Under the pieces are notes generated by a model, which saw only the letters and a list, made by a program, of their open reading frames with translations, was not told the origin of the DNA and searched no databases. A stretch of DNA of 64,000 nucleotides from Ailanthus altissimus (taxonomy: Eukaryota > Streptophyta > Magnoliopsida > Sapindales > Simaroubaceae): the NCBI GenBank assembly GCA_946807835.1, contig OX327684.1, positions 31,060,501-31,124,500 of the forward strand, given 5' to 3'. Of the stretch, positions 33,685 through 45,737 are shown piece by piece. The translations under genes and the position numbers were made by a program. Within the stretch, counting starts at the first letter, position 1. Each line of letters opens with the position of its first letter.

Positions 33685-36441
33685 TGTAGTAATCACTTAT
33701 TCACAGCCGGTAAGAATAAGTATTTATATATATATAAATATACATATTTTATTTATATGTAGGTGATACTTGATTTATGTATTGTTATTAGCAGTGTTTG
33801 TATAGGTTAACGACATACTATTAGTATTGGGTTTATTTGCAAGACTTTAAATTTATTTTAGGGATCAAATTATAATACTTTAAAAGTTTTGGGGACTAAT
33901 TCATAAATATTAAAAATTAACCTCTTAATATAAAAATACACTTTTGAAACCCTAATTCATTCATTTTGGTCGAGTCACCTCTTTTAGAGTGAGAAAATAG
34001 AGAAAGAAATGAGAGAGAAAGAGAAGAAGAAGAAAGTTAGAATTTAAGTTTTAAGAGGTATATTATAACAATTTCTTAGTTTCTTGATGTTAATTGCTTT
34101 AAGTTTTGATTTCTAAAATATGTACAATTGAGGATTTGACGTGGATTTTGTAAGATATTGTGAGAATTGATGATAATTATGTAGATAACTTAATAAATCA
34201 TGATGAATTGTAGAAGTTCTTCTTGATAGTCTCTTGATCCGAAATTTTTATAAATTGTTGTACTTTTATTTTAGTTTTGGATTTTGATTATATGAAATTA
34301 GACATGTCTATAATCATTTGAGACTTTGAATCGATTGAAAATTTCAAAAATTAAATTTATAGTGAATTTACTAAAATGACCCTAAAATTTTAAAAATTTC
34401 ATATGTTAACAGTATGATACAGTGACAAATAATTTTTAATCTGCTGAATGATCTTCAAAAATTACAAATTTATAGAATATGATAAGTTTATATGTCTAAT
34501 ATGATATACTCAAAATTAAAAATTTAAATCATTGTGGTTAAATTGTTATGATTTTCTAAAGAGTGTCAGCTCATTGCAGTATTTGATTAACAGATTTTTA
34601 AAGTTATAGAATAAAATAGTTTTAAAATACTTTTGACAGTGATTTTGAAGTGAAATATTTATCATAAATTGCGATATGTGTCAAAAGTAATTTTGTGATA
34701 GTTTTATAATTTTTGAGTTAGTATGTGATTTTATAAAATTAGGAGATTGAATACTGTTAAGTAAATATCTTGATCCTGTCAGATTAATAGTTTAGATTTG
34801 ATGGTATTTATGGAATGGATTATGTATGAATTATGATATAATATTTATATATAAAAATGATATATAAGTCAAGAATTATATATTCTAATTTTGGAGTAAT
34901 TGGACATCATTTGATATATAAAAAAAATTTGTTAAGTGTAAGTGGTCAGAATGACAGGTTTTGAGAAACTAAGTAATTAGACCAATTCGATGTGATAAGT
35001 GTAATATATGAAATTTTGTAAGCTATTTAAAGTGTTTTGTGTGAATATTGAGGCTCATGAAATGATTAATCTCCATTGATAGTTTAAGAAGATCTAAGCC
35101 TTGTAGTTAAAAGTGTTAAGAGATAAGTATACTAGACTTTTTACTGAAATCACAATAAATATAGTAATTGTTATGTATGATTTTGTAAATGTAGTTAGGA
35201 ATATGTTTATGTTATGTCAAAGTATATTTTGATATAAAATGTGAAGACATGTGTTTATGAATGTGAGTATGGACATACATGACATATATGTGTTTTTAAA
35301 AGTGAGTTTTCAAAATGAAATGTGTTTAACAAGTAGAGCTTTTGAAGTGTAATATGTCCATTATAAACATTTAGTGTTTTGAGAATGCTTTAACTCACTG
35401 TTGACTTGGTAGGTATTTTATGTGATTTATGGAGCCTTTATGTGTGACATTTCCTTTAGGATTTGTATATATTATGTGTTCTGTATGTAAGGAGTATCTT
35501 ATTGGTACCTAATGGAAGAGTTAGTTATCATATTCATGTGATGGCGTATTGGCGCATGTGAGAGGACTCGCCGATGATCAGGGTGAGGATTTGGCTTTTA
35601 CCTTCTGGTATAAGCATTATATATGTGTAATTTAAAACTTTCCTTGTACTATTCCTCTCATACGGTATGTCACCTACAAGTGACATTTGGCTCATTATGT
35701 GATATGTAATATGGAAGTCCTACTAAATAGTAGTTGGGTGATGATATTCTTATTATATGTTTTGAAAGAATGTGTAAGCGCTTACCTGATATGTGATTTG
35801 ATAAGATTGTGATTTTGATTTATCACAACATATCGTACACATGCATTGTGTATATGTATGTATTTGTATTTGATATATGAAAAACTAGTATGCTTGCTGA
35901 GTTTGATACTCATTATAGTTTATGGTGATTTTAGATAAATAATGTACATGTGTGCTTAGCGAATTTGACAAAGCTTCTGTTGTTCCTTGGGTTCCCTAAG
36001 TTGCTAGGTTGATGAGTGTTTTATTTGGAGACACGTGGGTTAAGATATTTGACTTATCACTATTGAATAAATACTTATGTATTATTTATCAAGTGTGGTT
36101 ATTGGTTGATTTTAAGTAAAAATTTGCAATGAATATATTATGAGCTTTTAGTAATAAAGTTGCTACTGGTGACGTAGTAGAGTGTTAATCTCTGAAAAAA
36201 CTCTGCGTATTTTCGATTTATTAATTGTCCAAGTCATAATTCAATTGTTATAATTTAAAAAAAATTAAAATAAATGTTTAAATATTATCAATAAATGTTT
36301 ATGTTTATATTTTAAATATGAGACCAACCCGTAAACTAAAATTTATGAATATACTATAAACAATAAGATTGTATTAGTGCTCATTATTAAATGAATATAA
36401 TTTATATCGTGTGTCAAATCTTTTAAATTTAAAGCATGACA
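33685..36441 (+). repeat. solo LTR 'A', 2,757 bp, TSD TAATT
   Basis: On the plus strand it starts TGTAGTAATC and ends GCATGACA. It is flanked by perfect 5-bp target duplications TAATT (33680-33684 and 36442-36446). Along its length it is the reverse complement of 53471-56308. Orientation is taken from a promoter-like 'tataaaaa' at 33929-33936 followed by a GA-rich stretch, so most of the LTR would be R and U5. No open frame of note. It is heavily decayed: near its right end almost all differences from copy B are transitions. It lies about 840 bp upstream of the FCA-like start codon, facing away. Confidence 0.9.
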
Positions 36442-36446
36442 TAATT

Positions 36447-36660
36447 ATAACAACATCTTTTCTACTTAATTTACAAAATAAAAATACTGTCAACCTTTAC
36501 AAATATTTTAGTCATTTACTAACATCTTAAAGGTATTTTTGTTTTTTTAAATTAAAGAAAATATGTAGTAGTGGAATTAAAATTAAAGTTGCCATTCAAA
36601 TGTAATTTATGCAACCTTCGGAAAGTGATTGTTAATGTCCTATTAGTGAAAAAAAAATGT
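36447..36660. repeat. right half of the MITE-like copy split by LTR A
   Basis: Continues the repeat interrupted at 33684: 'ctacttaattt.caaa', 'aaaaatac', 'aattaaaattaaa', and an end with 'ccttcggaaagtgattgttaatg'. Removing LTR A and one TAATT rejoins the two halves. Confidence 0.5.
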
Positions 36661-37740
36661 ATTGCATGTCTTTATTATTGAATCATTGACATAATTGCAA
36701 GTATTTATATAATTAACTTTTTTTGTTGATATTTTATTATTTTTTATATATAATTAATTAATACTAGTTTCAAATCATAATAAAATTTATAATTATTTTA
36801 AAAAACTACTATTGACCTAACAAATAATTATACAATTATATTAAAATTTGTGATTAAATAGTAAAAAAAAAATACACACTCTTTCTTTAACTTTGCTAAA
36901 GTGAGTATTAAATGTGTACATATAAAAAATTTTATTTTAATAAATTATATAATTTATTATATGAAGAGATTCTACAATTCACTGGATATGTAGTGAGATT
37001 TTATAATATATCATGGAACTGTACAAAAATTATAGATTAAATAAATAATGTCACGTGATAACATTGCTTAATATACAATGAGTTATATGACATGTTAAAT
37101 TATTTTATTGTATATACACAAAATAATTAAATAGCTAATATCAACTAAAAACCAAAAATTCATTATTTTATGACTTACATTATATATTTAAGAAGTATTT
37201 GAATGTGTTAACTTTATGTATTTTAAAATTCATAATTATTTTATGCTGTCATAATGGTAATCAATTTGAGTCTAAGAAACGAAATCCTTGTTTAATTAAT
37301 GAATTTTTTTTATAATATCTTATAAAAAATGTTATATGTACAAACTCTTTATATAAATCATCTGGTACAAATTAATATAACATATAAGTATTAATTCAAA
37401 TAATTTATTTTAAATGATTTCATTAATTTTTATGATTTATCTAATTAATACTCGCATACCACATTAATTTATATAAAGAGTTTGCATATCTAATATTACT
37501 CATATTATAATGCTACTTAAGTAATGAATATATTAAAAACAAGACATTTAAAATAAATAATATATCTTTATTTTGATAAAAAGTATATATATATAATTAT
37601 TTCAATCCACAAAACTTACTAAGATAAAAACTTTAAGCGATATTGTATACGCCTAACAAATTTTATTCCAGCCATTTTTTAAAACACGTCCTTGTTGGAC
37701 TCCTCTTGGTGGTTATAAGAAAGAAAATATTATAAATCTT
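36661..37740. other. intergenic, very AT-rich
   Basis: No gene recognised; mostly A/T runs and short degenerate repeats. Confidence 0.5.
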
Positions 37741-38244
37741 TCATAAAATTTTCTCCTTTGGGAGTTAACCACTAAAAAGATTTGTTCTCTTAAATAATAA
37801 ACGATATCATTGATATTACTGAAACATTCCCTGCTTATAAAATTTTTGATCTCACATAAACAAAATTCTTTTACTTTGAAAAATCTCATTTTAATATAAC
37901 GAATAATGCTATTATTTTTTGAGTATTTCGATAATTATAGGGAGAATATAACAAATAATATTATACTTTTTAAATAATATCATTTTATGATTTCATAAAT
38001 TTTTTCTCTTTAAGAGTTCACTGCTAAAAAGATTTATTTTTTGAAATAATAAATGATATCATTGATATTACTGAAATATCATATGCTTTATAAAGACTTC
38101 TATCTTACACAAAAAAATTGCTTTAACTATTATGATTTTATTTAAAATTTTTTTGTCTTAATACAATGAATAATATTATATTTTTAAATGATATTTTAAT
38201 TAAATAAGATATTAAATAATAATTAAGTAATAAAATAATTTTAT
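37741..38244. repeat. 252-bp tandem duplication
   Basis: Units 37741-37992 and 37993-38244 share 'tcataaa', 'agagttcac/agttaacc', 'ctaaaaagattt' and an identical 'gatatcattgatattactga'. They are diverged, so the duplication is older than the 195-bp and 89-bp ones. Confidence 0.75.
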
Positions 38245-39163
38245 TATTTAACATATTAATTTAAAATATTATTTAAAAAATATAACGCTGGTGCGTTACT
38301 ACAATACAAAACATGTTAGTTCCCATAAATGTACAATTGGATTTGGAGGTGGGGGAGCGAATGAATTACTTTTCACAAGTATTAGGGATGAAAATGGAAT
38401 TTCAGAATAAAAGGGTAAGATAATGAAAATTCCACGTGAAAGGAGGAATTAAGTAAAGAAACAAAACTAAACGAATCGAGGAAGAACAAGCCCTAGCTTC
38501 TGGACCTCACTCTCTCTTTCATCTACACGCCGCTCTATAACCTTCAGGTATCAATTTCTTCTTTTTTTTTCCGGGAGAAAATACAGTATTTACGATTCTG
38601 GTTATACATCAAATTTGTTTAACGTTGATTGGATTTAATTTTTGGTACGTATTGGAAATTTGAGCCGCCGACTCCAGGTTTTCAGAATCAGTCTCATTTT
38701 GAGTTTGAGGGCGATAGTTATCGTAATTTTCGTTGCAACTCTTCAGTTTTACTTCAAGGCTCCTCTAGCAATTGCGCTGCAAATAAGATTAATAGGATAT
38801 GTTTTGTTCTTCAATCTTGAAATTTCCACATTATAATTAGTACAGTAAGCTTTGTTCTGTATGCATATATTAAATTATTTTTTTTTATTGTCAACACATT
38901 TTGTATTGTCAATTTGTTTCCGTGATTTTTTTCAATTCCACGACTACTGGAAATTTTGTGCTAAATTGTTCCATGCAGCACTTCAAGTTTAGGAACAGAT
39001 TTTAGATTCCTGTTTTATTAGGACATACATAAAGTTTTGACTATTAGTTATGTCTTTTGCATTGCACTTGGCCATTTGTTTGTATCTATTCTCTAAAATT
39101 TATTGTATTTGATGTTATTTATGTTGGTAGTGCAGGAGTCATTTTCAGTTAACTTTCTTTTGC
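38245..39163 (+). promoter_or_regulatory. promoter and 5' UTR of the zinc-knuckle gene
   Basis: The promoter lies left of about 38480. A first non-coding exon ends at 38547 (CAG|GTATC), and a 5' UTR intron runs 38548-39135 with acceptor TGCAG. The second leader piece is 39136-39163. Confidence 0.55.
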
Positions 39164-41871
39164 ATGGCAAAGAGACCGGATCCGGATGATGATGATGATT
39201 TCAGTGAACTCTACAAGGAATATACTGGCCCACCTGGATCCATGGTACCCAGTTCACAAGATAGGGCAAAACCAAACAAGCCTTCTCAGGCGGGTTCCGA
39301 TGAGGAAGAGGAACCGCATGACCCCAATGCTGTCCCAACTGATTTCACTAGCAGAGAAGCCAAGGTTTGGGAAGCTAAATCAAAAGCTACTGAAAGGATT
39401 TGGAAGAAGAGAAAAGAAGAAGAAATGATTTGTAAAATATGTGGAGAATCGGGTCATTTTACTCAGGTATTGTTTGATTTTCTTCAAATGACTTGCTATT
39501 CATTACAAAATGCTATGACTTGCCTTTGTGTAAACTGACGGCCATAGATACATACTGATTTATTTGCAAGTTACGTATAGTTGGTCAATGATGACATTTT
39601 CTTTTACAGATCATAGAGAAACTCTTTAAGATTGTTACAATTCCAGTTTTACTTCCTAGCTTCCTTCCTACTTTAGTTTCAGTTTCACATTGACCTATTA
39701 CAGGCTAACTAGGACCCGAGTTTAGTATTTAGATGGTGCCTGACCTGCTGGTTGATTTCTTTATTTAGCGAGCCAGATTCTATGTAGCGGTGCTATTGAG
39801 GTCTTCTGTTCAGTATGTTCTTTCTGCACCAATTGATTTAATCTAATATGGATCCCAACCTTCACCCTGTCCCAATCTGAACATCAACTTCATGTATCAA
39901 ATGATGACAGAGATGCCCATGTAAAAGCACATGTTTGCAATCAGAATGATATTGGGAAGGGGTGGGGGAGTCAGTGGCAGCATATTTTCAGTCTTTGTGC
40001 TATGATGTCTTTTCTTGAGAATTCTGTTCTTGTTTTTTTGTCAATAATTATTAATGGCATGCACCTGGTTCTTATATAGGGGTGCCCCTCTACTCTTGGA
40101 GCAAATCGCAAGTCTCAAGATTTCTTTGAAAGAGTAGCTGCAAGAGATAAGCATGTGAGGGCACTTTTTACAGAGAAAGTGATACAGAGGATTGAAAAGG
40201 ACATTGGTTGCAAAATCAAAATGGATGAGAAATTTATTATTGTCAGTGGAAAGGATAGGTTAATTTTGGCTAAAGGTGTGGATGCAGTGCACAAAGTTAT
40301 TAAGGAGGGTGATCAGAGGGGTTCATGTAGTTCTCACAGGAGCAGATCTAGGTCGCCGGAGCGAAGCTCTGCTGGTGCACATTTTCGACGCTCTGAATCT
40401 CAAAGGTCTCATCCAGGTTCACATAATGCGTCCCAGTTTCACCAGCGTTTTGGTAGGCAGGATAAGGTTATGGAAAATCGTGTCCGTGAAGATCTCCAGA
40501 AATTTTCAAGTGGTTCTCCACAAGGTAGGGACAGCATAGGATATCTTTACGGCATCCATAGAAAGCCGGTAATTCGATGCTCATAGCTTTGTTAGGTCCC
40601 TAGCAATACATTATAAGACTTTTCAATAGTTGTTTACCTAGTGTAAATTCTTAATGATTGTGGTTGTTGCTTATTGTTTATTTGCAGCAAGAGGTAAGTT
40701 CTTATGTTCAAGCATTATGTGTACGAATCTGAAGTAACTTTCGTGAGTGGATCTGAATTGATCGGATTGTCTCCAAAACGAAATTATTTACTGAAAGCAT
40801 ATCTGGATTGCAACGGATGGATTCACTATGTGAATATAAGATAGTATGTCTAGTTAAGATACATCTATGTTAGCATCTTGAATCAAGTGCTTAACATACT
40901 CTTCATTTCATGAAGCTTATAGTAATGAAGGAGCTAGAGGTCGTTCAAGCCATTCTAAATCTCCTGGCCACCCCTCTTACACTGGCAACTCGTGTAATTC
41001 ATATGATGGTCATAGTCGGGCCATGGGTGGTTACAGAAACAATGGATGGGAAACTGAGAGACGGGGATCTGATATGCAATCAGGCTGTCAGTTTGAATAC
41101 CCTGCATTTCCTCAGACGTTAGAAGATTTAGAGTTGGAGTATAAGAGGGAAGCTACAGAACTTGCAAGCATTCGTGACCAGGAAGAAGATGAAGAGAACT
41201 ACAAACATCGCGAGGTATATATTCTATCTTGCCAAGGCAGTGCATCTGTGCATTCTTCCTCTGGTAACTGGCTTATTTGAAAATTTAGCTCATTTTTTTA
41301 TGTATTCTGAAATAATTCTCTTTGGTCAAAATTCACTGGCAGTTAATGGATTCCATCTGACACAAGCTTAGTAAAGTAATAAAATTTCCAGACATATATC
41401 CGTTCTCATTATGAACTGCTATTATTTGGCATTCTCATTTGTGGAAAGCAAAATCACAAGGCCCCTCGCTATCTGCTATACTGATTAGGAATTCAAATAT
41501 CTTACTTCTGCTGTTTTGGCTTTCAGATGATCAGGGAGATGAGAGAGAGTTACATGAAGAAACTGACTCAGCTAAGGGGCGTGCATGCAAAACAGTGGGA
41601 AGAGTTTCTTCAACTTGATGCCCAAAGACGCCAGCAGCAAGTGCGAGAGCAAATGTCTGCCTCAGGTTTTGGTGGTTACAAACAGCATAACTATCCCGGT
41701 TATGATGCCTCTTCAACCAATCCTCACTATGCTGGAGCCAACTTACCTGTGGATTCAAGGGGCAGGTACCCAAACCCCATGGAAAATTATCCTTCAAGGT
41801 CTCATGATACCTATGCTGGGTTTCAGCGTCGGAGGCATGAAGAATTTGGGAAAGCTTACAATCGTTACTAA
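39164..41871 (+). CDS. CCHC zinc-knuckle protein with a KH-like stretch
   Basis: Four coding exons, 39164-39466, 40080-40524, 40916-41214 and 41527-41871, give 463 residues with all phases matching. The N-terminus is acidic (a run of Asp). A CCHC zinc knuckle (C90, C93, H98, C103) is assembled across the first coding intron. Residues after it include 'QRIEKDIGCKIKMDEKFIIV', which resembles a KH-like RNA-binding fold. Next comes an Arg/Ser-rich stretch ('HRSRSRSPERSS'), then a charged helix ('EDLELEYKREATELASIRDQ') and a Tyr/Gly/Pro-rich tail. This points to a nuclear RNA-associated role, by inference. From memory it corresponds to the family of At3g62330, next to WRKY68 in Arabidopsis. A 6-nt possible micro-exon at 40688-40693 is listed separately. 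Confidence 0.9.
40688..40693 (+). other. possible 6-nt micro-exon in the zinc-knuckle gene
   Basis: CAAGAG sits between a good acceptor (tttgcag) and an ideal donor (gtaagt). Included between exons 2 and 3 it would add exactly two residues (Ala-Arg) without changing frame. Confidence 0.35.
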
Positions 41872-43224
41872 ATGGCGTACAGGAATTGAATGTGGTGAGT
41901 TGTACCATTCTTTAATTGAGTATAGGCAAAAGTTAGTTAGGCACCATTTTTATTTTGTTTCTCCCACTAATTCTTGGTTATCCATCAATGCCTTACCATA
42001 AATTCAACATGAAGTTTCATGCAAATGAATATGATTCTTGGTGTGTGCCCTGATTATTTTTTGAAATTATTGCATGATTTGCAACTCCCAGGAGGCTGAA
42101 GGATTTTAAGTTAGTAGATTTTTGGTTGGGCATAGGTGATGGAAATTGGAGGTGGTTACAGGTATTACAGTTTTGTTATTTTTTTCATCTGTATTGCCTA
42201 AAATTTGACTTCAAAATTTTCAGGGTCCACAACCTTTGGTTGGGTAGGAGTAATGCACAGGAAGCCTCAGATTTAGGTGAGTATATTGTTGAGAAGGGAA
42301 CAATGGACAGAATGAATATGTTCTCTCAGTTTGTTCCATGACAATTTCATGGTTCAGTGTGGTCAGAACTTTGTTGCAAGGATTGAGATGCTGCTTTGGC
42401 TAGGCTAGTGTATTAGGAAATTATAGACTTTTGGATAGTTGATTTGGTTGTACTTGACAAATTTTTGAGGTTTGAAATAGAAGGCCTTCTCCCCCCAACT
42501 TCTTTACTAAAATTTATAATTTCATTATTTCTCTTCATTTGGTGGGATGTATATCTGAAGCTGTCTGAGAAGTGACAATTGCTGGTTTGCCATTGAAATT
42601 TTCACTCGGGTGTAAGTTGCAAAGTTGGTGATTAGAAGGTTTTCTGGGCTGACCTAAATGAGACTAGAAGTTGGTCTTGCCATTAAATCTCACTAAGGTG
42701 GTTGATGAAGGTTTTTTTTTCTTCAATTTGGTTTTCGTGGCAATAATTTTCTGTCGGATTGGTATTAGCTTGGGTTTCAATACTTCTATTTGGTGTATTG
42801 GCTTCACAGCATTTCTAGAGAAATTTATTTCATCAAACTTTGCGTTTTGCATCAGACTATGACTAAATAAATAATTGTTTGTTTCTGTTCCAATGGTGAA
42901 AGCTTCCAGTAAGCTCAATAACAAGGATTATCATATTCAAACCATCAAAGGACCTCTCTTTAAGAAAATGGAAAGGAGAGAGATAGCAAAGCACGAGAGA
43001 GAAGGTCTCTGAAAACATTCAGTACTATTTTCCAATGGTAAAAAATAGTATGCAATGTTGCATGCTTCTGAAAGCCTTTTGGAATTCTTTCTCGGTATAT
43101 GTATTTTGCTAAACTATTCCAGTTTTCCAAATCTATAAATGCAACCTTGTGACATTCCGATTCTTTTAAATTATAAATAACTAGAAAGCAAAAATGGGGA
43201 GCCACAAGGAACCGGGGTTGAGAG
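41872..43224. other. 3' flank of the zinc-knuckle gene and spacer
   Basis: The zinc-knuckle 3' UTR, probably to about 42450, then spacer leading to the exonuclease-like copies. No other gene recognised. Confidence 0.5.
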
Positions 43225-43656
43225 ATGGCTTACACACACTCGATTTCCTTCTGTGGTAAAACCATAGAAACAACAGTCACAGCGAGAGCTTACGTAGCAG
43301 AAAATTGGGTGCTCAATATTCGATCATTGTACAGCACACAGGTACTGATTGTAGGATTGAACTGCAAATGGAGGCCACATCCTGTAAGGTCACTTAGCGG
43401 CAAGCTTGTCACCTTTCAACTCTGCGTTGATACCAAGTGTCTCATTCTGCAACTAACTTATATGGACTACATTCCCCAAGCCGTTAAGAAATTTCTGTGT
43501 GACCCCAGAATCGTTTTTGTGGGTATTGAGGTTGAAGAGATCATATCGAAGCTTAGAAATGAGTATGGACTGTATATTTATAAGAAGATAGATGTTCGTT
43601 CCCTGGCAAAATTATATTGGCTGCACCTTTTTATCATTATCATTTTATTATATTAA
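43225..43656 (+). pseudogene. 3'-5' exonuclease-domain gene, copy 1, truncated and catalytically altered
   Basis: An open frame of 143 residues matches the N-terminal half of plant Werner-type 3'-5' exonuclease-domain proteins (DEDDy superfamily). The exo I motif that should read 'GLDCEWRP' is 'GLNCKWRP' (N46, K48), so both metal-binding acidic residues are lost. Homology to copy 2 stops near residue 131 ('DVRSLAKLYW'), and the exo III motif is absent. A tandem 89-bp duplication follows directly. The frame could still be translated, but it would not be an active nuclease. Confidence 0.75.
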
Positions 43657-43663
43657 GATATGC

Positions 43664-43841
43664 GATTTGTACTAGCTATTTCCAAACTGCTCCCGTAAGA
43701 TGCAGTTAGTTGTTTCAAGCTGCAAATAAAGAGCTCTAAGTATCATGTATGTGATTTGTACTAGCTATTTCCAAACTGCTCCCGTAAGATGCAGTTAGTT
43801 GTTTCAAGCTGCAAATAAAGAGCTCTAAGTATCATGTATGT
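43664..43841. repeat. 89-bp tandem duplication
   Basis: Units 43664-43752 and 43753-43841 appear identical by eye, so the duplication is recent. It lies directly behind the truncated exonuclease copy. Confidence 0.95.
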
Positions 43842-44433
43842 GTTTAATATCCAAAATCATTTTCTGAACTAGCGTACTATGCTTAACTCGATAAAAGAGA
43901 AGTATACGAAGCGTTTAAATCGGTTAACTCTATTTCCGTTTTGCTATACATACCACAATTACCAAAACTTGATACCCAGGAAGCATGGAGTGTTCTGTTT
44001 ACAGTGGTAAACAAAATATCTGATAAAAGATCATTTCCAATGGATGTTACATTTTTCGATAGAGTCCAACGTGATCCTTGGAGTACTCTTAGTCCATGGT
44101 GCAGAGAGAGTACTGGCTCTTCTTTATTCACGCCTCCTTAGAATAGTTCCAACGTGCTTTAGATATTATAATCTATTTCTTAGTTTCCCAAGAACCATTG
44201 ATAACTACCCAATAACAACTTCTTCATTTTCCTAGACGAGCTTCTAATGCTAAATGCCATCTGGTCTTCTAGAAATTTATCAATGGATGTGCATTGTCAG
44301 AAGACATGCTGCCAACTGTTTTACAGCTGATGTAATTAAATGCATATCCTCTTCAGCTACCATGCTTAGCGCCTTATATATATAGCCTTGGTGAAAGAGA
44401 TATAACAAAAGAAATAGAGTGACAGTGCCAGAA
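43842..44433. other. spacer between exonuclease copies
   Basis: Open frames on both strands (up to 82 codons) match nothing recognised. Promoter-like 'atatatata' at about 44375-44385 lies 50 bp upstream of copy 2. Confidence 0.45.
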
Positions 44434-45056
44434 ATGGAAACTACGCGTTTGATTTCTTTTTCTGGCAAGAATATAGAGACAACGGTCACGGCCAAGGCTT
44501 CCGTGGAAGACGCATGGATACGCTACATTTACTCCAGGTACAGTTGCCAGCAAATCATCATAGGATTGGACTGCGAATGGAGACCAAATATCATCTCAAC
44601 AATGGACAACAAGACTGCTACATTGCAGCTCTGCGTTGACACCAAATGCCTCATTCTTCAACTCTTTTTCATTGATTTCATTCCTCTGTCGGTCAAGGAT
44701 TTTCTGGCCTGACCCCAACAATACTTTCGTAGGGGTCGAGGTTGAAAGACTTGATGAAGCTAAGGGACGAGTATGATCTTCAGTGTAACAGCATTGCCGA
44801 TGTTCGAGATGAAACTATAAAACGCTGGCCATTTATGTTTTACAGGAAACCTGGGCTGAAAGATGTTGCACGTCGGGTTGTGGGGCTTGTCATGCTCAAA
44901 CCTAAGCATGTTTTCCAAAGTGACTGGGAGTCTAGGGTTCTTGATGACATGCAGATTGATTATGCTGCCATTGATTCTTATGCTTCTTGCAAAATTGGTC
45001 ACAAGTTGCTTAAGGAGATGAAACGGGTGTTGATCTTTTTTCTTTTGGTTTGTTAG
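44434..45056 (+). pseudogene. 3'-5' exonuclease-domain gene, copy 2, frameshifted
   Basis: From ATG 44434 the frame shows an intact exo I motif 'GLDCEWRP' (D46, E48) but stops at 44712. Comparison with copy 1 shows one extra base near 44707 and another near 44736. After these the homology continues in the frame of 44742-45056 with 'LMKLRDEYDL', 'KPGLKDVARRVVG' and an intact exo III motif 'YAAIDSYASCKIGHKLL' (Tyr-x3-Asp). All catalytic motifs therefore survive in a broken frame, as in a young pseudogene or a sequencing-error case. Family members trim nucleic acids from the 3' end. Copies 1 and 2 start alike ('ISF.GK.IETTVTA'), so they are tandem duplicates. Confidence 0.8.
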
Positions 45057-45737
45057 GCTTCTCCATTGTTCGAATTGGTTGCTTTTTGGGTCGCATTTTG
45101 GTGTGGTTGTTTTTTATTTTTATTTTTATTTTTCGTTGTTGTCTTCTTGTTGAAATGTCTTGCATTCTTGGTTCTTCTTGTGCATTGTGGTCTATAATTA
45201 CCCTATTGCCAAAGTTTGTAAGCTCCTTGGTAGCAATTTAATTATGTATTAAGAATTAGTTTGTTTCTTTAACGATCTATTGTGCTAAAATCTCTTATAT
45301 TGCATGGTCCAATTAAAGCTTATCTGTTTACATAATACATGATTAAGACCCTGGATAAATAATAATACAATGGGCTCAATAAAGGTAATCAATTTTTTAA
45401 ACCCCACCATTACATAGGATTCTCTTAGTTACGAGGTCTTGATATTGCTCTCCTGATTTTAGTTCGAGATTTGTTCAATTATGAATATTCGACTGCGCAG
45501 TAGGGTGTGCGGAGGATTGGATTTAACGGATTTGATTAATAGTTTATTTAATTTATTATGAAGTGGATCAATAATTTTTTTATTTAATTCAGTCCATTCA
45601 AATATAAAATTCAACCCGTTCTAATTTAACGTAAATCCATATTTAATTCAATCCTATTAAAAAATTATAATAAAAAACATTTCATTTAAAAGTATCAATT
45701 TAATTTAGCCGCTTAAGGTTAAAATGGGTTAAGTTTA
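45057..45737. other. intergenic
   Basis: 3' flank of the exonuclease copy 2 and spacer up to the LTR of the nested complex. No gene recognised. Confidence 0.5.

Noticed and set aside
43857..44230. Overlapping open frames on both strands between the exonuclease copies
   Set aside because: They match no family and do not extend the homology of either copy. Overlap on both strands is expected by chance in a stop-poor stretch.
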